From: Vibrio toranzoniae
GTDB lineage: Bacteria > Pseudomonadota > Gammaproteobacteria > Enterobacterales > Vibrionaceae
Direction: 5' to 3'
Assembly (NCBI RefSeq): GCF_024347655.1
Contig: NZ_AP025514.1
Span: 1,736,001-1,800,000, forward strand
DNA length: 64,000 nt
In this document: piece after piece, positions 9,875 through 19,699 of the stretch
Layout: each line of letters begins with the position of its first letter
How positions within the stretch are numbered: position 1 is the stretch's first letter
Translations under genes and position numbers: made by a program
Notes under the pieces: generated by a model
Told to the model about the DNA's origin: nothing
Database searches by the model: none
The model's input: only the letters and a program-made list of their open reading frames with translations

Positions 9875-11056
9875 ATGAGTGATAAATTTGAAAATAAACC
9901 CTTACCTTCCTTTATCGAAGAACGCTTGAACTTTTATGTTCAAGACCTCATTACCCCAAACAAAAACCAAAGGCACTTGGTATTAGGGAAACGCCCCAAG
10001 TCGAACGCCGTGGTTATGCAGAGTAATGACTACCTATCACTATCGCATAACGTGAACATCCAAACAGCACATAGGGATGCGATCTCAAAGCACGATGATA
10101 ATGTAGTGATGTCTGCCATATTTTTGCAAGATGAACAATCTAAGCCAGCGTTTGAAACCGAACTCGCAGACTATGTTGGGATGGAAAGCTGTTTGCTGTC
10201 CCAGTCTGGTTGGGCTGCGAATATTGGGCTGTTGCAAACTATCTGCCCACCTAATACTCCGGTGTATATCGATTTCTTTGCACACATGTCCCTATGGGAA
10301 GGAATTCGTGCTGCTGGAGCTCATGCTTACCCGTTTATGCACAACAACATGAATCACCTGCGTAAACAGATCCAACGTAATGGATCAGGCGTGATTGTGG
10401 TCGACTCTGTTTATAGCACCATTGGCACTATTGCCCCACTACGCGACATCTACGAAATGGCGCAAGAGTTTGACTGTGCTTTGGTCGTTGATGAGTCGCA
10501 CTCGTTAGGTACTCATGGTAAAAATGGGGCGGGTTTGGTTCAAGCTTTAGGGCTGACCAACAAAGTGGATTTCATTACCGTGAGTTTAGCCAAGACATTC
10601 GCTTATCGTGCCGGTGCTATTCTTGGACCTAAACGGCTATCAGAGACCCTTCCATTTGTCGCTTACCCCGCGATTTTCAGCTCTACCGTGCTGCCACAAG
10701 AAGTCATTCGCTTAGAAAAAACGTTAGAGGTAATCAAAAACTCTGATGATAAGCGAGACACCTTATTCAAACGAGTCAAAACGCTCACAACAGGCCTAAA
10801 ACAAATAGGCTTTAACATTCGTAGCGAGTCACAAATCGTGGCCTTAGAATGCGGTAGCGAAAGAAACACGGAGCATGTGCGTGACTTCCTCGAAGAACGG
10901 AATGTGTTTGGTGCTGTATTTTGTCGCCCTGCAACGGGAAAAAACAAGAACATCATCCGATTCTCAGTGAATGCTGACATGACTTCGCAAGATATAGACC
11001 ATGTTCTCAGGGTGTGCGATGAGGCATTTAACCACCCTGAATTAGAGTTCATTTAA
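9875..11056 (+). CDS. cqsA: CAI-1 autoinducer synthase CqsA
   Basis: A 393-residue PLP-dependent alpha-oxoamine-synthase-type enzyme that condenses an acyl-CoA with SAM to give the precursor of CAI-1, a Vibrio intra-genus quorum-sensing signal. Family hallmarks are SQSGWAANIGLLQTICPP near 109-126, VYIDFFAHMSLWEG near 130-143, VVDESHSLGTHG near 204-215 and SLAKTFAYRAG, in which Lys240 would hold PLP (Lys236 in V. cholerae). The frame extends upstream to 9800. The ATG at 9875 has GAAGAGA at correct spacing and gives the family length. It is convergent with its receptor gene cqsS. Confidence 0.96.
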   Translation: MSDKFENKPLPSFIEERLNFYVQDLITPNKNQRHLVLGKRPKSNAVVMQSNDYLSLSHNVNIQTAHRDAISKHDDNVVMSAIFLQDEQSKPAFETELADYVGMESCLLSQSGWAANIGLLQTICPPNTPVYIDFFAHMSLWEGIRAAGAHAYPFMHNNMNHLRKQIQRNGSGVIVVDSVYSTIGTIAPLRDIYEMAQEFDCALVVDESHSLGTHGKNGAGLVQALGLTNKVDFITVSLAKTFAYRAGAILGPKRLSETLPFVAYPAIFSSTVLPQEVIRLEKTLEVIKNSDDKRDTLFKRVKTLTTGLKQIGFNIRSESQIVALECGSERNTEHVRDFLEERNVFGAVFCRPATGKNKNIIRFSVNADMTSQDIDHVLRVCDEAFNHPELEFI

Positions 11057-11120
11057 TAATACCGTTCATGTAATCAATTAAGACGATTGAACGAAACACA
11101 CTCTATCATATCGCAATATA

Positions 11121-11149
11121 AAAGAGCCCAGCATTTAGCTGAGCTCTTT
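11121..11149. terminator. Bidirectional terminator between cqsA and cqsS
   Basis: AAAGAGC-C-CAGC (11121-11132) pairs with GCTG-A-GCTCTTT (11138-11149), with one C/A mismatch, between two convergent genes. Confidence 0.75.
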
Positions 11150-11199
11150 CTTGTCGCCTGTTATGTATGAAAAACAGCAAACAGCCTTGTAACGATAAA

Positions 11200-13248
11200 C
11201 TAAATCCAATGTGCAATTTTATCGAATAATCGGTTCTTGTCCGCCGGCTTAACAATAAAATCAGACATGCCTGAAAGATCCATCTTCTCCAGAGTGACAG
11301 GAGAGCTATCCCCCGTATGCGCAATAATAGGTACAGATGAGAACGCTTTGTTTGCACTTCGGATACGACGAGAGGCTTCAACACCATCCATAATTGGCAT
11401 CTCGATGTCCATCAGAATTAAATCGATATGATCAGTATCCAAAGCATCTAGTGCCTGCTGACCATTTTCTTTCTGAATAACATCAAAGCCTTGTTTTTCC
11501 AGCAGCATAGCGGTAAAACGACGTAAGGATTCATTGTCATCGACGACCATAATTGTACGCTTGTTAGTCGTGTTTAACGGTTTCACGGACGTGGTAGTTA
11601 TCGCATAACTGGAGTCAAACAGCAGGCGATCAACTGTCGTTTGGGTATTCAAAAGCCACACTTGAGTTTCAACCCAAATAGGTTCAAAAGATACATTGTG
11701 GACACGTTTTAGCGGGGAATGTTCATACAAATAGACGATTCGAGATTCCGTGAATGACAGTAAAGATTCCATTCTCTCCAGGCAATTCGCTTTTAGATCT
11801 AAGCTCTCTATATCAACAAAGATCAGATCGAACTCAAATTGGTACTCTTTTCTGTTGAGTGTTGAGGCAACGTCTAGAACCGTTAATTCAAACCCCATAG
11901 TGCGGGCTAATTCCCTAACTTTAGCAGTGAGTATGTTTTGTTCACTCACCATCAACACATTCTTTAATTTTGTCAGCTCACTCTTGATCTCTTTTACTGC
12001 ATTCGAAGTAAGCTGCGGGAAAGTCATTGTAAACTGTGTCCACTCATTGATTTCAGACTGGCATTTTATTTCGCCACCAAATGACTTCATGACCTTTTGG
12101 CAAAATGGCAATCCCAAGCCATAGCTTCCCGATTTACCCGTCGTATAGAAGTCTTGGAATATGCGTCGAATAACATCACTTGAAATACCAGAACCGTTAT
12201 CGGAAACCACTATTTGATTAGCGATATCATCACTTTGTATAGAAACATGAATATGGAAGTCTTCTGGGCTACGGTGATGGAACGCATTTTTTAACAAATT
12301 GTACATCACATACTTCAATAAAGTATCACTGCCTAAGAAACTGAACTCCCCCTGTATGTCCAGAGATATTGCTTGCCTATCTGACGCACGTTTATAATTA
12401 AAACTATCTATCGCATCACCGACCACCGTTTTAGCCGAATGCTTTTTAAAGGTAGAACGAGATACACGGTTTTCATCAATTGAGGTCAGCAACAGATCAA
12501 TGGTTTCGTTGCCTGAATGAATGATATTCATCGCCTCATCACTCACTTCTCGTAGCTGTCTCACTTCTTCATCGCTCAGAACATATTGCCCTTGGTGATG
12601 ACCAGCTTTTGGATTCGGCAATATAGACTGCATGACATCAATTGAGGTCAATAGGCCACTAAGAGGATTTCTCATCTCGTGTGCAATACCTGCACCAAAC
12701 GACTTAGCCAAAGACACCTTCGCTTCATGCTCTAGCTGATTACGGAAATAGAATAAATTACCAAACAAGTAAATGAACAAAAAGATAGGCACGTGCGTCC
12801 AGTTCATTGTGAGTTCAAGATAAAAGCCCTGCGCCGCCCATGCACCTATTGTAGCAATGCTGATTCCAGCAAAGGTCTGCGCGAACATAACCCTCGTTAC
12901 ATGCACTAGTAAAATATGAAGAAATATAGCGGACATGAACGACATAACCCAAACATTGGACCAATTGTTCATTAACAACATGAAGAAAAAGAAGCACGGT
13001 AGACAGAGTGTGATTGCCACTTGATAATAGACTGGAAGATATTTCCTCCACTCACACGGGATGTGATTACGATAAATGATCCCGAAGAACAATACAGAGC
13101 ATAACAAGCGCAACGTTAAGTTTTCATAAGGTTGGGGGAACAGAAACTCCCAAACAATATAATAGATTGGGAAGCCGACAAAACCCATCCAACCAACGAG
13201 GGAAAGGTTTGGTTCTGCATACTGATAAACTTTACGAATAGCGTTCAT
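11200..13248 (-). CDS. cqsS: CqsS hybrid histidine kinase, CAI-1 receptor
   Basis: A 682-residue membrane kinase (V. cholerae CqsS is 686). Residues 15-170 hold about six hydrophobic helices that form the CAI-1 sensor. The dimerisation/phospho-acceptor helix has HEMRNP with His190. The ATPase motifs are NLLKNAFHH, VVSDNGSGIS and GSYGLGLPFCQKV, and the C-terminal receiver has VVDDNE and LILMDIEMP with the phospho-acceptor Asp. At low density it would feed phosphate to LuxU and LuxO; CAI-1 binding switches it to phosphatase. Counting from His190 (His194 in V. cholerae), the position equivalent to V. cholerae Cys170 is Phe166, the residue type reported for V. harveyi CqsS. Confidence 0.96.
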   Translation of the reverse strand: MNAIRKVYQYAEPNLSLVGWMGFVGFPIYYIVWEFLFPQPYENLTLRLLCSVLFFGIIYRNHIPCEWRKYLPVYYQVAITLCLPCFFFFMLLMNNWSNVWVMSFMSAIFLHILLVHVTRVMFAQTFAGISIATIGAWAAQGFYLELTMNWTHVPIFLFIYLFGNLFYFRNQLEHEAKVSLAKSFGAGIAHEMRNPLSGLLTSIDVMQSILPNPKAGHHQGQYVLSDEEVRQLREVSDEAMNIIHSGNETIDLLLTSIDENRVSRSTFKKHSAKTVVGDAIDSFNYKRASDRQAISLDIQGEFSFLGSDTLLKYVMYNLLKNAFHHRSPEDFHIHVSIQSDDIANQIVVSDNGSGISSDVIRRIFQDFYTTGKSGSYGLGLPFCQKVMKSFGGEIKCQSEINEWTQFTMTFPQLTSNAVKEIKSELTKLKNVLMVSEQNILTAKVRELARTMGFELTVLDVASTLNRKEYQFEFDLIFVDIESLDLKANCLERMESLLSFTESRIVYLYEHSPLKRVHNVSFEPIWVETQVWLLNTQTTVDRLLFDSSYAITTTSVKPLNTTNKRTIMVVDDNESLRRFTAMLLEKQGFDVIQKENGQQALDALDTDHIDLILMDIEMPIMDGVEASRRIRSANKAFSSVPIIAHTGDSSPVTLEKMDLSGMSDFIVKPADKNRLFDKIAHWI

Positions 13249-13673
13249 ACGAAATTATTTGCACTCTAAGCCCTGACATTGACTAATTATATGGTTGTTT
13301 TTATATGGTCCTTATTGAGTATATTATACATCATTCATGATCAGTGAGGTTTCAATCATATAAGTAATAAGACTTTGTACTCGGTTAAGCATATTTGGCT
13401 CGCAAATATACATGATTTACCCGTTAGGAACACTCACTGACAAAGAACTTAATATCGTCAATTGACACATATATAGCCCAAACACATACACGCTACCCGT
13501 CATGCCAACTCTTATGCAACGACTATTTCATGATTGGCACTACCATCTATCAACTCAACCGTCGTCGCTCCAGTTTTGACTACATGATCAAATACAAAAC
13601 CGCACGCTCAGGAAACAAAAAATGCCCCTAAATAGGAGCACTTATGTTACTTACTGTATCAATAAAATTTATT
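13249..13673. other. Intergenic region upstream of cqsS
   Basis: 425 AT-rich bases that hold the cqsS promoter on the right-hand side of the gene and the terminator of the next minus-strand gene near 13615-13640. I see no gene. Confidence 0.5.
13615..13640 (-). terminator. Terminator after the MBL-fold gene
   Basis: TGCCCCT and AGGAGCA pair around AAAT (13623-13640, one mismatch). On the minus strand the hairpin is followed by TTTTTTGTTTCC. Confidence 0.65.
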
Positions 13674-14558
13674 TTAATGCCACTGCATCTCGCCGCTAAG
13701 AACCTTAGCACCAAGCTCAAGATCACCTTCAGTTGTCGAAAACTGCGGGTAAGCCTTCTTCATATAACGACTGATATCACCGGATGTTGGGTTGTTTTTA
13801 CTTTCCAGAGCCTTTTCAATGTCAGCCACGTAATCAATCGTAAATTGAACACCGTTAACGCCTGATGGCATCTTACCAAGGTAATGACCTGGAATCACAA
13901 CCTCTGGTTCAAGTACCTTCATTCGTTCTAAAGATTGTGACCATTGATGACGAATCTCTTTCGACTGCGTGTCTGCCATCCATACATGCACTCCGCTATA
14001 TACCGAAACCCCACCAAACACCGTTTTTTCCGACGGCACCCATAGGTAAGCTTGATGCGTGTTTATTTCTTTCACTTCGATGGTTTCGCCTTCAATACTA
14101 ATCGTTGTGTCGTTTAATACTGTCGGAACAATCACTTTAGAGGGTGAGTTTTCACCTAAGATTGGGCCCCAATATTCTAGTTTCGCATCTTTAGTTCGTT
14201 TGATATGCGCAACTACCGCCTCACTGGCAACGACATCAACACCTGGGAATGCATCCATCAGAGGCTCTAAACCAAAGTAAAAGTCTGGGTCACCACTGCT
14301 GATGTAAATCATCGACAATTCTTTACCCGTTGCTTCGATCTGTTCCACCAACTTCTGTCCATCTGCGACGCTAAATTGAGCATCGAACAGAACCACTTCC
14401 TTTTCACCAGAGACAAGTACTGAGCTTGCTGGGAATATCGCATTTTCACCCGGATTATAGTGAGTGATGTTTAAATCAGCAGCAGAAGCAAAACTCGATA
14501 CTGCCGTTGTTGCTAAAAATAGTGCAGTTGTTGAAAAAACGTTTGATGACTTGTTCAT
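13674..14558 (-). CDS. Exported MBL-fold protein with degraded metal-binding motif
   Basis: A 294-residue protein with a clear signal peptide (MNKSSNVFS, hydrophobic core, SSFASAAD; cleavage near residue 26). The remainder looks like a metallo-beta-lactamase fold: beta strands LVSGEKEVVLFDAQFS near 47-62, a GVHVWMADT stretch and the late VIPGHY. The usual HxHxDH zinc loop is replaced by SSGDPDFYFG near residues 87-96, so only the Asp of the motif remains. It is either a zinc-poor relative with another role or a non-catalytic binding protein. It is divergent from a LysR-type regulator 163 bases away, which probably controls it. Confidence 0.7.
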   Translation of the reverse strand: MNKSSNVFSTTALFLATTAVSSFASAADLNITHYNPGENAIFPASSVLVSGEKEVVLFDAQFSVADGQKLVEQIEATGKELSMIYISSGDPDFYFGLEPLMDAFPGVDVVASEAVVAHIKRTKDAKLEYWGPILGENSPSKVIVPTVLNDTTISIEGETIEVKEINTHQAYLWVPSEKTVFGGVSVYSGVHVWMADTQSKEIRHQWSQSLERMKVLEPEVVIPGHYLGKMPSGVNGVQFTIDYVADIEKALESKNNPTSGDISRYMKKAYPQFSTTEGDLELGAKVLSGEMQWH

Positions 14559-14721
14559 TACTTTATTCCGTAGTTAAGAGCAGAAACTATATAGGCTCGC
14601 TGAATATGTCACGCATCTTATTTGATTGAATTTAGATTAAATAGATATCAAATTAACTTTCACTGTTGCGATTTTCGGACATATACTGTGATTCACTCGC
14701 TTTCTTTAGGTGGTAAATATA

Positions 14722-15615
14722 ATGGATAGACTTGAGGCCATGAATGTCTTCGTCACAATAGTGGAGCGTGGCAGCTTAAGCGCGGCCGCAGAGCATCTTG
14801 AGCTCTCTCGAACCAAAGTGACCCGTTATCTAGGAGAGCTGGAAGGTTGGATGGACACACGCTTGCTTCACAGAACCACTCGCAGCCTGAGCTTAACCAA
14901 TGCCGGCAAAGAAACTCTTGAAATAGCCAGAGAACTGCTCGCACTTGAAGAGTCTTTAAGCGGTATCAGAAATCAGAATCGTCAGCAGTTAAAAGGACAA
15001 CTACGCATTACAGCAAGTTACTCCATTGTTGATAGCTTTTTAATTGATGCTATTAGTCGCTTTATCGATCAGTGGCCTGAAGTCTCTATTGATATCATCT
15101 CGACAGACGAAACCGTCAACCTTGTGGCATCACGGATTGACCTTGCCCTTCGAATCACCAATGAACTGACACCGAATATCGTTGCCAGACAGCTCGGTGA
15201 ATGTCGCTCCGTGATTTGCGTGTCACCACAGTACTTACAAAACAAAGGGACACCGTTAGACGCACAAGATTTAGCTCACCATAATTGTTTATCGTTCAGT
15301 TACTTTGGTCGAACGACATGGACATTCGATGGCCCTAACGGCCCTGAATCCGTGCCAATTAAAGGGAGCATCAGCGCTAATACACCCGAAGTTTTATTGT
15401 CTGCAACGCTCAAAGGCAATGGCATTAGTTTACAACCCTTCCCCATGGTTGAAACCTTATTGCGTGACGGTCAATTGATTCAACTACTACCAGAATGGAA
15501 CCCTAAAACATTAGGAGTTCACGCCATTTATGGAACAAGGAAACAAGTGACTCCGCTCTTAAGAGCTTTTATTGACCACTTATCCAGCGAAATGGAAAAT
15601 TCAACGAGTTGGTGA
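14722..15615 (+). CDS. LysR family transcriptional regulator
   Basis: A 297-residue LysR-type regulator. The N-terminal winged helix-turn-helix (MDRLEAMNVFVTIVERGSLS at residues 1-20, then AAAEHLELSRTKVTRYLGELE) is followed by an effector-binding domain from about residue 90. A GTG-led extension from 14710 is possible, but the ATG at 14722 has TTAGGTGG eight bases upstream and gives the standard start. It is divergent from the MBL-fold gene, the usual position for a LysR protein and its target. Confidence 0.93.
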   Translation: MDRLEAMNVFVTIVERGSLSAAAEHLELSRTKVTRYLGELEGWMDTRLLHRTTRSLSLTNAGKETLEIARELLALEESLSGIRNQNRQQLKGQLRITASYSIVDSFLIDAISRFIDQWPEVSIDIISTDETVNLVASRIDLALRITNELTPNIVARQLGECRSVICVSPQYLQNKGTPLDAQDLAHHNCLSFSYFGRTTWTFDGPNGPESVPIKGSISANTPEVLLSATLKGNGISLQPFPMVETLLRDGQLIQLLPEWNPKTLGVHAIYGTRKQVTPLLRAFIDHLSSEMENSTSW

Positions 15616-15792
15616 ACAAACGCTCTCTCCCTCACGAGTCAAGAGCTCGCAGCACTCCATTAATCAAACTGATGTGGAATAAGTATTGTTCATTTTACTT
15701 ATGACACATTAGTTCCTATCGTAGTTCACACCGTTCAAACTAAGCAAAGCATGATAATCGAAACAACGTTGACTCAAATAGGACAATAAAGC

Positions 15793-16188
15793 ATGACTGC
15801 CATTACTGATTTAGACATTCTGTTGAAATCCATGTCACCAGAATTGATTGAAGGGAACTACGTATTTTGCACTGTAAAAGGGGCGCAATCGGATTACGTT
15901 CAACTTAACCCGATAGCGACTTTTCGAGAAAAAGAGGGCTTAACTTTAGTTCTCGAAGAATCCGTAGCGACCAAATTTCAACTAGATTTCGATGGTGTAT
16001 TTAGCCTCATCACACTCTCCGTACACTCTAGCCTCGAAGCTGTCGGATTAACCGCTGCTTTTGCTACTAAGCTTGGATCATATGGCATTAGCGCCAACGT
16101 TATTGCAGGCTACTATCACGACCATATTTTTGTGCAAAAAGAGAAAGCTGCAACCGCGATGAAAGCGCTACAAGAATTCTCAGAGTAA
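15793..16188 (+). CDS. ACT-domain protein
   Basis: A 131-residue protein made almost entirely of a tandem ACT-type fold of the kind found in small stand-alone amino-acid-binding proteins. Visible elements are NYVFCTVKG near residues 22-30, FSLITLSVHSSLEAVGLTAAFATKLGSYGI in the second half (about 70-99), and GYYHDHIFVQ near 105-114. Such proteins are presumed regulatory, sensing amino acids or similar ligands; no enzymatic residues are seen. It is a single gene followed by a strong terminator. Confidence 0.8.
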   Translation: MTAITDLDILLKSMSPELIEGNYVFCTVKGAQSDYVQLNPIATFREKEGLTLVLEESVATKFQLDFDGVFSLITLSVHSSLEAVGLTAAFATKLGSYGISANVIAGYYHDHIFVQKEKAATAMKALQEFSE

Positions 16189-16222
16189 AAATAACGAACC
16201 CGTTAAGGGGCTAAGTACAAAA

Positions 16223-16247
16223 AAAGCGACGTAATCTACGTCGCTTT
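16223..16247. terminator. Bidirectional terminator between the ACT gene and the chemoreceptor gene
   Basis: AAAGCGACGTA pairs perfectly with TACGTCGCTTT over ATC. An A tract lies on the left, and TTT with GGGTTATT on the right. Confidence 0.8.
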
Positions 16248-16298
16248 GGGTTATTGCTCACCGCTCTCTAACTGATCAGGCATCAGCTAGCTAGCCAG

Positions 16299-18185
16299 TT
16301 AAGCAAGTTTAAATGTCGCTACTTTGTCACTTAAGCTAGCGGCTTGATTCTTAAGTTCATTCGACTCAGTTAAGCTATCTTGTGAGCCTACCACCAACTG
16401 ATCGGTCACATCTTTAATAGACGTAATGTTTTGAGTGATTTCACCCGTCACATGAGTTTGCTCTTCAGCTGCAGTCGCGATTTGCGTCGCCATGTCACTA
16501 ATTAAAGCGACGGCAGTGTTGATTTCTTCTAACGCATGAGAAGCTCTGTCGGCATCTTCCACAGAATGTAATGCCAGCTTAGAACTGCTCTCCATAAGCT
16601 CAACAGCTTGACCCGTTGTACGCTGTAGAATATCAATCGTTGATTTTATTTCTTCTGTTGAAGAGTGTGTGCGCTGTGATAGAACACGTACTTCATCGGC
16701 AACCACCGCGAAACCACGCCCCTGCTCACCAGCGCGAGCTGCTTCAATCGCAGCGTTCAAAGCAAGTAAATTCGTTTGCTCTGCAATGCCTTGGATTGTC
16801 GCTAATACGGTTGAAATCTCTTGAGCGTGCTTGTTTAGCGCACTAATCACATTACCCGCTTCGTTAACTTCATTTGCTAAATTATTGATTGAACCTTTAG
16901 TATCAACCACTAACGCGTGGCCATTATTCGTGCTTGTTGCTGAATCTTGTGCCGCTTTTGCGGTTTGCTCTGCATGCGATGCAATTTCTCGTGTTGCACT
17001 GGCCATTTCGGTTACAGCCGTCGCCACCATAGTGATTTCTTGTTGCTGATGATTAAGCTCGCTCACCGAAAGGTTAGCTCGCTGTGCGCTTTGTTCTGAT
17101 TGGCTATTCAGTTGTTCTGATTGCCCACGAATATGCCCAATTAACTGCTGTAAGCTGCCAACAAACGTATTGAAATTCTGCGCTAACTCGCCGACTTCAT
17201 CTTGGTTCTCTACATGAATACGTTGAGTTAAGTCACCACTACCATTCGCAATTTGTGCCAAAGCGTTAGAAACATGATTAAGTGGACGGAATAGAATGGT
17301 ACATAACAGGTTAAACAGCACCGTACATACAATCACTACAAATAACGTCACTAAAATTTGGCCAATCACAGCATCAAATAACGGTGCAACCAAAGAGTCA
17401 TGATTAACAACGCTGACGGTAATCAGGTTCGTCCCATCAATAGAACGCGCGTAAAGAACATAATCGCTTCCGTTCAACTCTATTGTTGTGTTTTTTCCGC
17501 TAGCTAGCGCTTTCTGGACATCAGAAAAGTCCAATCCAAGTGAACTGATATTCTTATTCAATAGCTTAGTATCAGCGTGTGTGTAAACCGTACCCTTATC
17601 AGTCGCGATAAACATGTAGCCTTCCCCAGGAAGGATCACTTTCTCTAAACTATTTAAAATATCGGTAATCTCAACATCTGCCCCTAGGACAACCTGCTCG
17701 CCATGCAATTGCATCGCTTTCCCTAACGATACAACGTTTGCACCAGTGGCAGCCGCAACCGTTGGGTTATCCATAAACACTTTGCTTGGATTCGCTACCG
17801 CATTGGTGTACCAACCCCATTGGCGAGGGTCATCATTACCTGCAGGAAGTACAACTCCGTTCGCGTTCTTTTGCGAACCATCAGGAAACGCCAAGAAGAC
17901 ATTATCAAAGGAAGCTGAATCACGAACTTGTTTAAGGTGAGTAACCAAACTTTCTTGTTTGGACTCTTTCGACAGAGACGTCAACGCACGCTCTTTAGAT
18001 AAAATCCAATCCGATACGTACTGGTTATAAGAAGCCGATGTCCCTTCTAAACGTTGTTCAACTTCAGTATCTAATCGTTGCAATGAAGCTCGGAAAGAAA
18101 GAGCTTCGACCAAAATCCCCCCCAGGATAATGGCCATGCTGGCAGAGATAGCCAATTTATTTTTCAGCGAGAGTTTCTTTAACAT
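16299..18185 (-). CDS. Methyl-accepting chemotaxis protein with dCache sensor
   Basis: A 628-residue chemoreceptor. The first membrane helix is at residues 9-30, then comes a periplasmic double-Cache-like sensor to about residue 270 (GWYTNAV and [19 protein letters not shown] are typical), a second helix near 280-305, a HAMP domain, and the cytoplasmic signalling domain with the conserved hairpin tip [20 protein letters not shown]. It would control CheA activity in response to an unknown ligand. The canonical amino-acid-binding residues of dCache sensors are not all in place: a Trp sits where Arg is expected before WY. The frame opens at 18248, but the ATG at 18185 begins the family-typical [11 protein letters not shown]. 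Confidence 0.93.
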   Translation of the reverse strand: MLKKLSLKNKLAISASMAIILGGILVEALSFRASLQRLDTEVEQRLEGTSASYNQYVSDWILSKERALTSLSKESKQESLVTHLKQVRDSASFDNVFLAFPDGSQKNANGVVLPAGNDDPRQWGWYTNAVANPSKVFMDNPTVAAATGANVVSLGKAMQLHGEQVVLGADVEITDILNSLEKVILPGEGYMFIATDKGTVYTHADTKLLNKNISSLGLDFSDVQKALASGKNTTIELNGSDYVLYARSIDGTNLITVSVVNHDSLVAPLFDAVIGQILVTLFVVIVCTVLFNLLCTILFRPLNHVSNALAQIANGSGDLTQRIHVENQDEVGELAQNFNTFVGSLQQLIGHIRGQSEQLNSQSEQSAQRANLSVSELNHQQQEITMVATAVTEMASATREIASHAEQTAKAAQDSATSTNNGHALVVDTKGSINNLANEVNEAGNVISALNKHAQEISTVLATIQGIAEQTNLLALNAAIEAARAGEQGRGFAVVADEVRVLSQRTHSSTEEIKSTIDILQRTTGQAVELMESSSKLALHSVEDADRASHALEEINTAVALISDMATQIATAAEEQTHVTGEITQNITSIKDVTDQLVVGSQDSLTESNELKNQAASLSDKVATFKLA

Positions 18186-18534
18186 AGGAAACCTATAATT
18201 TGTAAGTAAAAACCGAGGCGAACAAATTCGTTGCCAAGACGGTTGCAAGCTGAATATATTTTACGCTTTAAAATAAATTAAAAAAACTAACCAACCAGTT
18301 GTATTACCAATATCTGTGAACTAGAAATTAGATCCAGATCAACTCACAAACTAGAACGACATACGTTAAGAATAAATGACAATGTTCAGATGATTAAAGG
18401 CCAAGCCTTCTGCTTCATTGATAACAATCTACTCAACAAAAAAGGCTTTAAAATTACGAGGCCTCTGATTAACATCTTCCCCCTGAAGAATGATTCACAT
18501 TAACGACATGAGTTGAGGTATCACTTAACAACAG
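18186..18534. other. Intergenic region with no recognised feature
   Basis: 349 AT-rich bases between two minus-strand genes. It must contain the chemoreceptor promoter near 18190-18300, but no operator, repeat or small gene stands out. Confidence 0.5.
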
Positions 18535-19404
18535 CTAGCGACTTTTAGCTAAAGTTTGATTGATAAACAATGCGGACAAAATGACCACCAACGCTAGCCA
18601 CGTTGTTGTTTGAACAGACTCATCCGCAAGTAGTACACCAATCAAAACACCCACTGCAGGTACAAGGTAGTTAGTCATCGAAGTGAATACCGCTCCCGCA
18701 TTTTTTATACTCATCATATAAAGATAATAAACAACACCTGCACACAGAACTCCCAAATAAATCAATGAAAACATTGATGATGCTGACGGCTTAACAGTTG
18801 TAATTGGGGCTGTTAAAAAAGCGATGAACAGTAGTTGAATACTCGCCATACAAAGTACATTTCGAGCGACAATTAGCGGGTGTTCATCTCGCACACGATT
18901 AAGCAAGAGAAGCGCAATAGCGAAACATACGGCTGCAACGATAATAGCGGCAGAACTCACTAAATTAATAGCGCCAGTATTCGATGACAGCTCTGGGGAA
19001 AACAAGATCAATAGTCCACTAAACCCGACTATGACACTAACGGTGTTCCCTTTACTTATCGTCGCACCTTTAATAAACACAGGTGAAAGTAGTAAAGCGT
19101 AAAAAGGCAGTGTACCCATCAATATAGCCGCGATTGAACTCGTTAGGTTTTGCTGAGCCCAAGGAACCAGAACAAAAGGAATAGCGGCTTCTAGCAACCC
19201 AATCAGAGCAAATAGGCTCCATTGCTTACTCGCACCTCTAATTCCCATTATTTTACATATAACAATAAGAGTCAGTGCGCCCAGTATTGCTCGAAGCGTC
19301 CCTACCCAAACAGGAGAAAAACCCTCAAGAGAAATTTCCTGAAAAACAAACTGTGAGCCCCAAATAAGCCCTATTGCGATTAACGTTAAGTAATTTTTTA
19401 GCAT
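18535..19404 (-). CDS. DMT-family (EamA) transporter
   Basis: A roughly 289-residue inner-membrane protein with about ten hydrophobic helices in two EamA repeats. The family start LIAIGLIWGSQFVFQ is near residue 8, and an AILMGTLPFYALLLSPV stretch ends the first half. EamA proteins mostly export amino acids or other metabolites; the substrate is unknown. Two starts are possible: the ATG at 19404 (AGGC, 10-base spacing), which fits the family, and an ATG at 19449 (TAGG, 7-base spacing), which adds 15 residues. Confidence 0.9.
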   Translation of the reverse strand: MLKNYLTLIAIGLIWGSQFVFQEISLEGFSPVWVGTLRAILGALTLIVICKIMGIRGASKQWSLFALIGLLEAAIPFVLVPWAQQNLTSSIAAILMGTLPFYALLLSPVFIKGATISKGNTVSVIVGFSGLLILFSPELSSNTGAINLVSSAAIIVAAVCFAIALLLLNRVRDEHPLIVARNVLCMASIQLLFIAFLTAPITTVKPSASSMFSLIYLGVLCAGVVYYLYMMSIKNAGAVFTSMTNYLVPAVGVLIGVLLADESVQTTTWLALVVILSALFINQTLAKSR

Positions 19405-19699
19405 ATTTATATTGCCTAAAAGATTAAAGCTCAATGTTTTACATGACATTCTGTGACCTATTAAGTTGTGTTTTTTGAACGTTTTAGAGTGTAAAACTTC
19501 AAGCTAACTTTAAGTCAATGGACATTTTCAACTATCTAAAGCTAAATCCATAATATCTTTTTAATCAGGATATTAAGTATAAAATTCGCCCCTCTGAGTC
19601 AGAGCCCACACCTACTCACTAGCTAATTATTAAGGCACTCTAGCGTTCACATTTTCAATACATTAATCTTATAAGTTGTTATTTCACCAGAGTGTCCTT

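Noticed and set aside
10663..11052. Minus-strand ORF of 129 codons within cqsA
   Set aside because: It is an antisense shadow of cqsA with no ribosome site or domain.
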